64,000 bases of DNA from Craspedostauros australis (taxonomy: Eukaryota; Bacillariophyta; Bacillariophyceae; Mastogloiales; Achnanthaceae). Position 1 is the stretch's first letter. Each line of letters starts with the position of its first letter. Below are positions 34,201 to 43,500 of this stretch, in pieces. The notes beneath the pieces were generated by a model. That model was given only the letters and a program-made list of their open reading frames with translations, searched no databases and was not told the DNA's origin. A program made the position numbers and the translations under genes. The stretch is from positions 992,001-1,056,000 of the forward strand of contig JAMXDE010000017.1 of the NCBI GenBank assembly GCA_026770025.1. Reading direction: 5' to 3'.

Positions 34201-34824
34201 CAGCTCGTCCCGATCCTGGCGCTTCTTGAGCAACGGCGAGAACGGCGACAGGAATCCCTGATTGGCCGCCGCGTGTCTCGGCGTGCCGTACACCGGTGGT
34301 GCCGTGGCTGGTGCTGCAGTGCTGGAACCCTGCGGCCGATGCGGCGTCTGATAAGAAGAGTTGGTTTGGATGCTGGTCTGAATGCGAGTGTGAACGCCCG
34401 TTGTCTGCGTCTGCGTCTGTCTCTGTGATTGTCTCTGTGATTGTGATTGTGATTGTGTGGATGCCCGTGGACTTGACGCATCGAGATTGTTCCGACGCCG
34501 CGTGACGGAGGGGGACTTGGCGTCGTCCTTGCCTTCCGCATTGGCTGAAGCACCACTTCTGCCTCCACCTCCGCCGATCGTCTTGGGAATCGGAGAGACG
34601 AAGAGGCTGCTCCCACTTCCTCCTGCTCCTGCTGCTGCTGCTCCTCCGTTGCCTCCAGCCTTGCCCACCAGGAAGGGAGACGCCACGAAGTCCTCCGACA
34701 CTGTGGATGCATCCAGCTTGATGCTCTCCGCGGAGATGTCCGTCTGCTCCACATCCCGCAGGTATTCGGCGAAGGATCGATCAGGAGCATGCGCCTGTGC
34801 AGAAGCTTGCGCAGGTGCTGACAT
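28225..34824 (-). CDS. Kinesin-like protein with a degenerate motor and very long coiled coil
   Basis: Single 6.6 kb frame, 2,199 residues. Residues about 1-210 are Ser/Gly/Gln-rich. A kinesin motor outline runs from about 215 to 680: KVSVIVRV (beta 1), a position where the P-loop should be (VVSIGHKTNCLGSEG, near 375-390), LTFVELA in place of LVDLAGSE, GNLLRAML for LGNVISAL, and YRESLLTKLL...VVVIGSISP for YRDSKLTRLL...MIACVSP. The GxxxxGKT/S P-loop and the DxxG switch II are lost, so it probably does not hydrolyse ATP. From about residue 1,150 to 2,100 it is a heptad-rich coiled coil full of Glu, Gln, Lys and Leu. It may act as a microtubule-bound scaffold, like other motor-dead kinesins. There is no stop or frameshift, so it is under selection. 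Confidence 0.75.
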   Translation of the reverse strand: MSAPAQASAQAHAPDRSFAEYLRDVEQTDISAESIKLDASTVSEDFVASPFLVGKAGGNGGAAAAGAGGSGSSLFVSPIPKTIGGGGGRSGASANAEGKDDAKSPSVTRRRNNLDASSPRASTQSQSQSQRQSQRQTQTQTTGVHTRIQTSIQTNSSYQTPHRPQGSSTAAPATAPPVYGTPRHAAANQGFLSPFSPLLKKRQDRDELSSKVSLQPCRKVSVIVRVCEEKEPGERQQCIFPQQLMPEAGEQSTSSDAKDNAINASKSTERDLVVVKPSAFGRYIPSHVTMETAKLVAQVAHISSEDWARLYEFNHVMWSYVPSAKAASSNGHSPNTIQSTTSETNGKEHHNTSTMPFLAKAVAQDAVIHQQSTCVVSIGHKTNCLGSEGLILRVLHQLQSTLPDKAVAMISVLEADDDEELLDMLVPPKMPPSNITIRHTDTKGAQLVGLIEQPIDATPSLTQALSGRKRRKRRRKHTARMSPSRASSASPGVSFFLTTINIWDTATHYESSKPPTSVLTFVELALPHFTSPASSASVSSASINDSFASSTAAGHSGTKSMLQKKSTVTLGNLLRAMLIQEHALGASIMSFSPGMRRSTATGTPQAVKQTTLEPSLAVSYRESLLTKLLQRPLEQHSSKVVVIGSISPYADEYDATVGVLSFCQRLLVRPGKTASSPFKASSRMEGDVHKSLLVPTPSNSDTATNSNDAVPSSPALKELAKSDHLLEQVLSDPRQRLAKIFKSPKPKAATPASPSIKVQRTPTRKEYNSHSYRPSNYMTDFQQFDVKAYIKGPRNAPPPKSPAARSQPIPANDSGVPSGNDMPEEWAPPPSSAPVTVPVNNTEPAPTPAPAVRNPLQSRIPRYSAPAPQSGNRQPPSPKTYPKSAPRTHNPDLPQSASNVKTVLFQSVEEHRTTTTTNHHVHETARWSTNPTEDQKEPSIRAHHSRHPSYFDDQQSNEGGNMDHTNDGANDDGDNARYAKPIAITPTVGESPLKRYIDHTSGIEPTNILDDTISEQQSLSLGPQPDATEQSVDTASLPNVSMPPNKPDQSLDMSKWSEWNDENDDHDDDGDNDVAADRDGAYDNAGVQDRDLFGSNSHNNPLDISANQTPQKSNALSANASSDSTTPLFSEMKVRSPASTTFVVNNDGFFKDIESLESSINRIRTIDSTLWQQIALAVQRLKESSISQQYMLETIVGERDDFKSLLDVARDDFNTVVANSRDEMQRRDDEIASLRERLETSIHERREVEKVAEEVTAAQSDLEQQMSVIQKSFADAQKSMEMKDIQAQEMQQEKAGMKDQLNELGNKLQAISKDFKNQQQTSADHQKMRQEAEETKATQQKEIESLRQTIQELNIEVRVSQSKAKKLESTAEQFMQSSNEKSEAVQQLHSQILKLEGEQDVLTREKIVLEEEGKAKDGEISRLFQNGTELQQANASMQAENETLKSQLDEATQHQQQMKGGNQELTKRIGDLQKTKAELEGQNRSLGLQMNELRQAKSATESEKDKMQRQILELQRMKNAVEIEKQDLAVRLDASSHAIDDKNREVAELEGGKETLLKHNIDLQAAEKEAQITIHKLDHEVETLKATIGSLEKQQASSYQTRLSESDKLNAELYRLKVTADNTEQDKMHLERKLKTKSDLAEQLQEQLREELKKGNKLRMEHDELTASRLKDMAMIERLQEDIRKGLGKDSDIDRLHAELAQLRQENVGLESALTTRKSEYFHDVSAKEEEAGKLRMQLERSSAELAALRESERKSAELSDRTILELQARIEDLERQLSELRKENSSLQMDLDSALHRLQQSEAGMSRAGEDANHLRTENRRLTIEVQQFHEEIISQKRIYESKIVSMETTLSSLQLELKESQRKNLQLQEQFDSQNRLFTSNSLDQDQLKSELRIKSTTIERLEHELLAVRDDYRRSEDRITDMKIALESFQTETKRRILERERSSSDDTQRFSRERRDLLERVALLESSNDRVRRERDLCLESLHIGRERLSRLASKSNDFRGFEDIFRQIPDVVSPGTQSSASAWIEEEDYAMNNHPTNVNIGSRSSGVHQTIPVQNSQVKFAAPELYVTRITDDLHTSAMKIRAEEIAACLAMSAKNSLQESQDEASQLRSHVYQLEEEKEIEVASLKARIRSLETELTSPRHHQTRPMAPSTGRPGGPHAGAEAATSTPTPTMAITMTTPGGVTAARTPRRPWR

Positions 34825-35643
34825 GATCCAAACCCAACCCTTCTCTTCTCATGTGATCAATGCAGCGTGTGCTTCTAACGTGTGTTTGTAGCGTGTGCCT
34901 GTAGAGCAAATGGATTCTCACAGTACCTCGTCACAGGCAATGGCGCAAAGGTGGACTCCGAAGGCCTTGATGTCCACCACTATACCCGCTATACCCAACC
35001 TCTTGCGAATAGTTGCTTCCACTCCGGCCTTGGAGTTCAAACAACACATGCGCAACTCTGCGTTCGCCACAAAAGAAAGCCAGCCGAAGCAGAAGCAGAG
35101 GTAGGGCTGATCAATGTGATGGATGTCCTTGTCGCCAGATCTTCCGATGCATTTCGACAACGGTTCCCGCCAACCTCCAAAATTTAGGATCATTTTGAAT
35201 CGGCTGTAGTACACACACCTAATTGAGATAAATGACTCGTGTCCTCACAGTCGTGTCAATACACACGACTCATTCAAACGTTGTTCGCGGTTCTTGGCGC
35301 CAAAACTGAAGTGGTCAACTGCCCTTGTTGTGGCAGTACGGGTACTCTGCACATCTTTGGGCATGTGCTGTTTGGGCATGTGCTGTTTGGGCATGTGCTG
35401 TTTGGGCATGTGCTGTTTGGGCATGAGCTGTTTGGGCATGAGCCGTTTGGGCATGTGCTGTTTGTATATTACCACGCTCCGCCAAGTGATATGCACTCAA
35501 GTTGACACACACATACCAGCCTTCATTCAATAGTGAGTGGAAAGGATTCGAGTGCTCTGAGTATCATGTTTTCAGTATTACTATATCATGTTCTAACCAT
35601 TCTGTTGTGTTCCCCTTGTGGTGCCATACAAAGCGATACAGAT
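34825..35643. other. intergenic with a 15 bp minisatellite
   Basis: Upstream region of the kinesin-like gene (which starts at 34824) and 3' flank of the minus-strand gene to the right. No gene is supported; frames over the repeat are artefacts of its 15 bp period. Confidence 0.5.
35356..35460. repeat. 7 x 15 bp tandem repeat
   Basis: Seven head-to-tail copies of TTTGGGCATGTGCTG; units 5 and 6 carry GAGCTG/GAGCCG variants. The period is a multiple of three, which keeps several frames open (FGHVL and HAQTA repeats), but nothing else suggests translation. Confidence 0.95.
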
Positions 35644-37707
35644 TCATGCACTGCCCTCGACGCTGGACGACCGAAAGTGCATCTGCAGGAAATGTTGCTC
35701 TTGTTGCTGGTCGTCAGGGCGGCTGCTGCTTCCGCCGTACAGACCATGGCACATGGCTCCGCAGTTCAGCAGCCGCATCATGCCTTCCTCGAAGTGGAAC
35801 CCGCGCGAACCTGGCGCGGCATAGCTCGATGACGCACGATTGTCATTCCCTTCTCCCGCACGCACCGACCCGTACAGTGACGGCGGTGTCAAGCGTGCGG
35901 TGTAGAGCTGTTCCTTCATCTTGTGGCCCTGCGACGACATTTCGTTCAGCATATCTCGGATGCTCTTGTATGGCTTGTCGTTTCGACCGTAATTCCTCTT
36001 GCTGTTGCCGTTGATGTTGCTGTTCATGCTGGTGTTGATGTTAGGTTTCATGCTTGTGCCACCAGTGCCAAAAGTATGGTCGAGAATGCTGTTGTTGTTG
36101 CCGTTGCAGTTGCCGTTGATCTTGCTGTGGTTGCTGAAGCTCTGTTCGTTGTCGTTGGCGATCGGGCCTGCGTGGCCGTTGCTGTTGATGTTGCTTTGGT
36201 CCGAAGTTGCACGACCAACATCCCCGACACCAATGTTGAAGTGATTACCGTGATGGCTGCTCGTGTTGGCGGTGTGGAGGGGGTCCGAATGATCCATCGA
36301 AACCTGCATCAGACCCTTGAGGTAGGCGTATGGAGTGTCGTGCTCTGACTTCGACATGGGCCGCGCTTCTTTCGGTGTCATGCCTTCGTATGGATGCCTG
36401 CGAATCTCCAGCGGCCGTCTTCGTGATTGCTCACTTGAACTGCGTCTGCTGGGCATCCTGCCGCCCTTGCCGTGATGGTTGTTTGCGTCCCTGCTGTCAA
36501 GATGCTGCGCGCACAACTCCTCATCAAGGAACACGATCACTCTGGGCTGGATCGTTGAGGAACGCAGTTTCTTCACTTGCCTGACTCTGCGTGTGCCCTG
36601 GTCGAATGGACCCCCCAGGCTGGATACTGTGGATGCCGTTTCGCTTGTGCTGACAGTGTCGTCACAAGCAGGCGCGGAGATGGGCTTGAGGGGCGACTCT
36701 TGAAGCGTGCTCTTCGTGCTGTTCGTGCCTTTGCTGTCTCTCTGATTGTGCTGCCTCGCTTTCCTCTCGCTGCTCATGGTCCTGCTCTTGCTGAGCATGT
36801 TGGGTGATGGGAATGATTCCGCGGTGCTCCTCGTCGGGAGGGTTTGCGGCGTCGTTGGTGATGAAGATGACATCGATGATGAGCTTTTGCAGGGTGTGAC
36901 TTGTGCCTGTTTGGAAGGCGTCTCGTTGTTGACTACAGCGTTCTCAGGTTGCCCCGTCAGTTCGTTCATCGTGCCAATGTCATTGTTGCCGTGTCTCCAA
37001 ATCTCCAACCTCGCTTGGCCTGCGCCAGCTGCGCTGTTGCGCTGCAAGCCATTCCCTCCCACCATCACGAAAGAGCCATGGCCAGATGTGATGGACTGCT
37101 TCACATTCTTGACGAACTCCTCCTGCGGATTCCAATCCCATGAGCTGTAGTTGATTGTCATCGTGTACAACGGCTTCATCTGTATCTGCGGTCTTGGCTT
37201 TACTGGTGCAGGTGTCGGTGCAGGCGCCGGCGCAGGAGGGACAGCAGAGTCCAATAGCATCGACAGTGACGATGATGAGGAGGATTTCATTGAGAAGATG
37301 GAAGATCCCATCGACGATTCATCGCCATTGCGCCTCTTGGATGCGCCCGTATTCGTCCTTCGTCTCCGGGTCTTCGCCTTTCGCTTTGACGTGGGCGTTG
37401 CGGATTGGGCAGTAGGCGAAATCGGTGATGCCGCAGTTAGCATCGGCGCGGATGTTGATGTTGGTGTTGATGCGGATGTTGGCATCGAGATGACGTACCA
37501 ATCGTTGGGGTGATCGTGAAGGTTGTGCTGGCGACAGATGCGCCACGCTGCTTCGGCTGCCTGGTCTTCCGTTGCAAAGCTTGTCTTGAAGTGGCTCTGT
37601 CTCCCATCAACGTTGGTGGCCTCAAGGGTGTACGACATTGTGGGGGAAGTTGATGTTGATGCTGATGCGCTGGATCCCTGCGACGACGACTGGTTCTGTG
37701 GCTCCAT
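35644..37707 (-). CDS. Low-complexity protein, unknown function
   Basis: The frame can start at 37863, but I prefer the methionine at 37707 (MEPQNQSSSQ), giving 687 residues. Only one stretch looks folded, about residues 24-75 (YTLEATNVDGRQ, then FATEDQAAEAAWRICRQHN, then NDWYVIS), which resembles a small alpha/beta module. A second compact patch is TMTINYSSWDWNPQEEFVKN. The remainder is Ser/Thr/Pro/Asn-rich with repeated NGN and PAPAP runs, as in regulatory or RNA-binding proteins with disordered tails. The long uninterrupted frame argues that it is a real gene. No family recognised; no neighbour suggests a role. Confidence 0.55.
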   Translation of the reverse strand: MEPQNQSSSQGSSASASTSTSPTMSYTLEATNVDGRQSHFKTSFATEDQAAEAAWRICRQHNLHDHPNDWYVISMPTSASTPTSTSAPMLTAASPISPTAQSATPTSKRKAKTRRRRTNTGASKRRNGDESSMGSSIFSMKSSSSSSLSMLLDSAVPPAPAPAPTPAPVKPRPQIQMKPLYTMTINYSSWDWNPQEEFVKNVKQSITSGHGSFVMVGGNGLQRNSAAGAGQARLEIWRHGNNDIGTMNELTGQPENAVVNNETPSKQAQVTPCKSSSSMSSSSPTTPQTLPTRSTAESFPSPNMLSKSRTMSSERKARQHNQRDSKGTNSTKSTLQESPLKPISAPACDDTVSTSETASTVSSLGGPFDQGTRRVRQVKKLRSSTIQPRVIVFLDEELCAQHLDSRDANNHHGKGGRMPSRRSSSEQSRRRPLEIRRHPYEGMTPKEARPMSKSEHDTPYAYLKGLMQVSMDHSDPLHTANTSSHHGNHFNIGVGDVGRATSDQSNINSNGHAGPIANDNEQSFSNHSKINGNCNGNNNSILDHTFGTGGTSMKPNINTSMNSNINGNSKRNYGRNDKPYKSIRDMLNEMSSQGHKMKEQLYTARLTPPSLYGSVRAGEGNDNRASSSYAAPGSRGFHFEEGMMRLLNCGAMCHGLYGGSSSRPDDQQQEQHFLQMHFRSSSVEGSA

Positions 37708-37863
37708 TGGACGAGTGTTGTGTTGCGACGTTTGAATGTTGTTATTTGCAATGGTCGTATTCGAACGGTTCGTGTCGAGCAGAGCAGGTAGTCTTCGAGC
37801 AGATTTGAGAAGAGCAGCAAGGTGTAGTTTGGTATTGTGTGGTCTGGTGTGGTATGATCTCAC

Positions 37864-39167
37864 TTTGAGAATGTTGTGATGATGGGGATGGCAGTAGCGA
37901 TTGTGACTTCTCTATCATCGACTGGCGAATGATTTGTGTGTGGGAAACAGAAGAGTATTGTGTGGTCCGCTATGTATTCGTATGGCTTTGGAAGTTCGAA
38001 TTGTTGGGGATGTGTTCAGTCGAGCAATGGCTGATGGATGACCCGATCGATAATGGGGGCGCAGAAGAAAGCTCTGCTCGTAACAATCGCGTGGTATGGT
38101 ACGAATCTCCTTTCGTGATCTGATCTGATCTGATGTGTGATGCTGCATACCAGTCTTGATCGGCGGCAGAAGCAGGCGGGATGTTCGCGAAGATGGGTTT
38201 GTGGGTTGGTTGGATGGGCGGGCCCTGCTCTTTTCTCTGGATTCAAATGGAGGAGGAGCGACGATGTGTTCATGTGCTTCAGTTTGTGCTCCGCATCGAC
38301 CAAGTGACAAACATCACGATCGAGACAATGTGGGTGTATGACATGAGACGGCAAAGTAGCAAGCAATGGAAGGACGAGCTACGACGCGCCGACAACGACG
38401 CACCCTCCCCGTTCTGCTTCGTCGAAAGATGACCATGTCGCTTGCTTACTACTCAACGTACTTGCGCCATCTATTCCGCCCACCACGGACTTCGCGCATC
38501 TTCGTGTCCATCATCTTCGCGGACATGGCCATTCGCTTTGAACTTCGTCGCATCGCCAATGCTTCCACGCACTCACAAACACGTGCGTACTTATGTATGG
38601 GCCCTCCAATTCCTTCCAAGATTACTCGTTTGCGGATTAGATGCGTGTTGGCTGATTAACGCTCGGCCTCCGAGAGGGTGGCATTTTCTCTTTTTTGAAA
38701 CGCCATTTTCACGACTGGCCTGGTTGTTTTGGCGCCTTTTCTCTTGTGTGAGGGACTTTTTCATCTCCTTTTCTGTGACTGGCTGGCGCGCATTTGAGAT
38801 TGAAAGGTAGCCTCTTTTTCGAAGCAAGGGTCTTTTCTGTGTGAAGTCTACAAAATAGCCTTTCTCTCTCTGGAGAGAGTGCTGGACCTGACCATCCTCT
38901 TCCATATCCTTGGGATCTTCACAGTATCGAGTCTGGACCGAAGCTTTCTTCTCCCTGCTGTGCCGAGCCTTGCCCGATACCTTGCCTGATACTTTGTTGT
39001 CCTGCTCGGTGTCCTCCCTGTCCTCCACTTCCATCCGCTCCTCTCTCATCATGTTCATTCTCACGCTGTTCGTTTCTCCCCTTCCTCCCAATTCGAAGGT
39101 TGCATGGAGGTGTTCCAATGCCATCTCCTTCGAGGATGGACTTGGTTGCTTCACCTTTCATTACATC
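37864..39167. other. intergenic with weak minus-strand frame
   Basis: A minus-strand frame of 187 codons (38,591-39,154, non-ATG start) is very Lys/Glu/Arg-rich and has no recognisable domain. It could be a downstream exon of the signal-peptide frame at 39,168-39,272, but the frames do not match without a splice. Nothing else is supported. Confidence 0.35.
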
Positions 39168-39272
39168 TCATTGCGAAACCCCTCCGCTTTCCAGTTGCCC
39201 ATCGGGCACCTCTGATGCTTGAGCGGCCAGCAGAAGCAATGCGCATATCATGGCAGACAGAGTGAACTTCAT
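39168..39272 (-). CDS. short frame encoding a signal peptide, possibly exon 1 of a secreted protein
   Basis: ATG at 39272 gives MKFTLSAMICALLLLAAQAS and 14 further residues before TGA at 39168-39170. Basic n-region, hydrophobic core and an AQAS cleavage site make a textbook signal peptide. GTGAAG (about 39,149-39,154) shortly downstream could be a donor. The mature part is too short on its own, so either an intron is missing or the gene is broken. Confidence 0.4.
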   Translation of the reverse strand: MKFTLSAMICALLLLAAQASEVPDGQLESGGVSQ

Positions 39273-39943
39273 GATGGGGTGTGATTCAATTCAATTCAAT
39301 TCGATTCGACACGATTCATTTCGGTTGTTGGTTGGATTGTGGGAGAAAAGGCATCATTTGGAACAGCTGATCAGCGATACAGCACGCAGCACACACCACC
39401 GCTGAGCACACAGCACATAGAATGGAAAGAGGAGAGGAGATAGCACAACGATAGTACACATACGTACACCACCTGTGGCGGACTGGTGCATGGTGAGACG
39501 AGATGAAGCAAACAGAGAAGAAGTGGAACGTATTACACTCGCGAACGTCTGTTTGAGCATCGAACTCTGTGATGTCGAAATCGTGGCGATTCCTCGCAAC
39601 AAACATGATGCTTTGAGTCATGTGTACTTTGACAAGTCCCGAGTTGTTTCCCCAAGCTACATTTCTCGCATCGTCCGACCAAGTCGTGTCACACACTCCA
39701 ACCGCAAGCCAATGTCCATCGCGATAACGTGACGTGACGTGACATGATGTGACATTGTGAGAGTGTGAACGCCCACAACACAGAGGACATCACGAAGGAC
39801 GCAAGAGAGGCTGTGTGTCCCAGAGCGCATCACAGCACCAACAACAACATCCATCATTGACTGGCCTCATTTGCGATGTCCAACACGATACCCCAAACTC
39901 TTTCAACACGTGTCACAACACCATCGTCCATTGCATGCCATAG
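39273..39943. other. intergenic upstream of the fabI relic
   Basis: Repeated AATTC units at about 39,288-39,303 and ACGTG/ATGTG repeats near 39,728-39,752. I looked for the N-terminal half of FabI (the GxxxxxS-I-A-x-G nucleotide-binding start) and do not see it. Confidence 0.45.
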
Positions 39944-40165
39944 TGCATTCCGTGGCATTGCCAACAACCTGCACCGACCCTTGCTGAATACCACCTTGGA
40001 AGACTACTGTATCAAGAGGTCCATGCCATCTCAGCATACTCCCTCATCGAACTGGCACGACACGCACAGCCTCACATGGAACGCCACTCCAGCATCACAG
40101 CCTTGACGTACTTGGGATCAGTGCGTGCCATCCCATCGTATCATGTCATGGGACCGGCCAAGGCC
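39944..40165 (+). pseudogene. fabI: enoyl-[acyl-carrier-protein] reductase (FabI) relic, left fragment, cut by the copia element
   Basis: Frame 2 from 40,022 reads HAISAYSLIELARHAQPHM, then TALTYLGSVRAIPSYHVMG, then PAKA. This is the FabI region around the catalytic Y-x6-K (Tyr in SYHVMG, Lys in PAKA) of the short-chain dehydrogenase fold. Before 40,015 the homologous residues (NNLHRPLLNTTLEDYCI) lie in frame 3, and before that an IVHSVA motif lies in frame 1, with an in-frame TAG at 39,941. So there are at least two frameshifts in addition to the insertion. The coding sequence stops at 40165, where the copia LTR begins; the rest is at 59,562-59,872. FabI reduces enoyl-ACP with NADH in type II (plastid or bacterial) fatty-acid synthesis. 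Confidence 0.85.
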
Positions 40166-40441
40166 TGTTGGAACAGCTGGCGCTCGTGGCTGGCAGGAGT
40201 CCGCTCAACGGCCAGGCGATGACCAAAATGACCGAGATGGGGCGAAGAGACAGGATGGGAGAACAAACCACGGCCACACACGTGAGAGCCAACCAACAGC
40301 AAACAACAAAACCAAACCATAAAATCAAACAAACAGTATCTGATCAAACACAACCAAAGTAGCATCACACAGCACTCGTCCTGGCTCCACTCTTCAGCGT
40401 GAAGCTGGGTAAGGACCCGACGCGAGACTGTTGTCTCAACA
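40166..40441 (+). repeat. 5' LTR of the copia element
   Basis: Starts TGTTGGAACAGC and ends GTCTCAACA; 276 bp. Differs from the 3' LTR at two substitutions seen by eye. Confidence 0.95.
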
Positions 40442-40473
40442 TACTGTTTGTTTGATTCTTGCTCTATCCGACA

Positions 40474-40530
40474 ATGAGCACAGATAAGAAGCCAGCCGTG
40501 CCGACGAAGCCAAAGGCAGAAGGCGGCACC

Positions 40531-40598
<68 letters not shown>

Positions 40599-43500
40599 AA
40601 GCCGTAACAAACCATGCGCGCCATTCAACAAGCCCGCCAAGTTCGAAGGTGCGTGCCCTGACCTCAAGGGACACGTCTTTGACTGCGTTGCCATCCGAGC
40701 CAAGCAAGTGGACGAATACACGAAGACACTGGAGGCCATCACCACCTATGTGGGCACACAGTACGGGCCAGTGGTCAGCATGGCAGTGGAGAACCTCACG
40801 GAGCCCACCATCGACGAACCGGACGACTACCCAGACGACGCAACGGACATCATGAAGGAGAAGTGGAAGCGAAAGTATGCGCTGTATACCAGCCGACTCA
40901 TCAACGCAGAGACAGACTACCAGAAGGTGTACTCGCTCATCTGGGGCCAATGCTCCAACGTCATGCGCACCCGAATCCAGGAAGCCGATGACTACTCTAC
41001 AACATCCAGCAGCCGCGACACCACAGCCCTCATCCAAACCATCAAGAACGTGGTGTTCAACTACCAAACCCACGAGCAGGGAACGGTCGCCGCGTGTCTA
41101 ATCATGCAAGAGCTCATGGGGCTGCGCCAGAAGCGGCGACAAACGGTCCAGGAGTACTACGAGTCCTTCGTCAACCTGGCTGAGGTCAACGACTCCGTTG
41201 ACACGTCCATCACACAAGTGGGATGCATCATCGCAGCCATCACCAAGAAACGGGACATCACTACGCCCACCACGGCACAAAAGAAGGTCATCCAAGCTGA
41301 CGCAAAACAACAATTCCTTGCCGTGCAGTTCATCCTTGGGGCGGACCGACACCGCTTCGGATCCCTCCTGGAGGAACTGCGCAACGACCAAATCAAAGGG
41401 TCGGACCGGTACCCCACGACCATGGTTGCAGCACTCACCATGCTCAACCATTGGTCAAAGGATCCGCGCAACGTGCCAGGCATCCACACACCCAAGGACA
41501 CAGGCATGGCGTTTGTCAACGCCGACAACAACAAGGAAGCATGTACTCGGTGTGGGCGAACCAACCACTCCATCGAACAGTGCCATGCCAAGTACCACAG
41601 CAACGGAACCATCCTCGTGCACACAACGGAGGACGTCACCGATAACGACTTCGTCTTCCTCCACACTCACCTACCTGGTTACACCGCACATGCATACAAC
41701 CAAAACACCAGCATCATTCCGCGCACATGGATTCTGCTGGACAACCAATCAACGGTGGATGTCTTCAGCAACCATCATCTGCTGAAAGACATCCACACCA
41801 CAGAGAACGGATTGACCATCCACTGCAATGCAGGCACTGCCACCACCAACCAACGTGGCACTCTTCCTGGATACGGCGATGTATGGTACCACCCCACCGG
41901 TGTCGCCAACATCCTGTCACTCAGCAAGGTGAAGGGTCGCTTCCGCGTTACATACGACAGCACAGGCACCAACAGCTTCACCGTACACAAGGATGACGGG
42001 TCAACGCAATCCTTCCGCGAATCCGACGGCGGACTGTTCTACCTCGACACCGGCGAGCACACTGGAGTGGCCATGATCAACACCGTAGCTGATAACCGAA
42101 ATAGCTTCTCATCATTTGACTATTCTCAGGCCAAACTGGCCCGGTCTATCCAACAGCGTATAGGGCGTCCTACCTCGCGCAACTTCATCAAATATGTGCG
42201 AAACGGAATGATCCCCAACTGTCCCATCACTACAAAGGACATTCGCACAGCTGACCTCATCTTTGGCCCAGACGTGGCATCCCTGAAAGGGAAGACAGTC
42301 AGACAGGTGTTCCCTGCTGTCCGTGCACAGATCGCGCAACTCCCAGCGAACATCATGCAACAGTACCGAGACGTGCAGCTGTCTGTCGACATCATGTTTG
42401 TCAACGGCATCAAGTTTCTGGTGTCAATCGCCAAGCACATCAAATTCGGAACTGTCACCAAACTCGATTCCATGAGCAACAAACACCTCGCCACACAATT
42501 CACCAAAATCATCCAACTCTACACACAACGAGGGTTCCGAGTCAGCATCGTGATGGTTGACAACCAGTTCGAATCCCTTCGTGGCGACCTGGCAGACCAT
42601 GGAGTTGGTGTCAACGTCACATCACGTGATGAACATGTGCCAGAGGTCGAGCGGTACATCCGCACCATCAAAGAAAGGACCAGATCCACCTACCATTCCC
42701 TGCCATTCAAGCGCTATCCACCAATGCTCATCATTGAGATGGTGAACCATGCAGTGTTTTGGCTCAACATGTTCCCTCACTCAAACGGAGTGAGCAAGCG
42801 CATGAGCCCATCGGAGATCGTGGTTGGGCGCAAGCTCAGCTACAACGCACACTGTCGCATTGAGTTTGGCAGCTACGTGCATACTCATGAACAGCACGAC
42901 AACACCATGCAACCAAGGACCGTCGGAGCCCTTGCGCTCAGGCCATCTGGCAATGACCAAGGGGGACACGTTTTCTTCAGTCTTGAAACCGGAATGCGCA
43001 TTCATCGGCGTTCGTGGACTGAGATACCCATGACACAAGCTGTGATTGACCGCGTCCACAACATGGCCAAGACAGCCAAAGCAAACAAAAAGCTGCATTT
43101 CTCCACCCAACACGGACTCGAACTGTATCCGGTGGTCGATGCAAAAGGAGATGAGGATGACCAACACGACACCAACGGCAATGATGGTGACGACAGTGAC
43201 GACAGTGACGACGACGCGTCCAGCAGCGAAGACGACGAAAGTGACGATGAATCAGAAGACACCGATGAAGCGGCATCAGATGACGAATCTGACGACAGCG
43301 ATGACGATGGAAGCAATGACGATGACAACGATGACGATGACAGCGATGACGACGACAGCGATGACGACGACAGCGACGGCGAAGGTGATGACGACGATGC
43401 CAGCGACGAGGATGTGGATGATGACCCAATCGACGCGGCAATGGCCATACCACCACCCATCGCACCCGTTGATGAACACACTGGAGCAGACATCGTACCG

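Noticed and set aside
35245-35505. repeat proteins on both strands of the 15 bp minisatellite
   Set aside because: All open frames are produced by the 15 bp period; no start context or flanking protein supports them.
40531-40597. AAC microsatellite as a sign of a host poly-Asn gene
   Set aside because: It lies inside copia Gag, between the start codon and the zinc knuckle.
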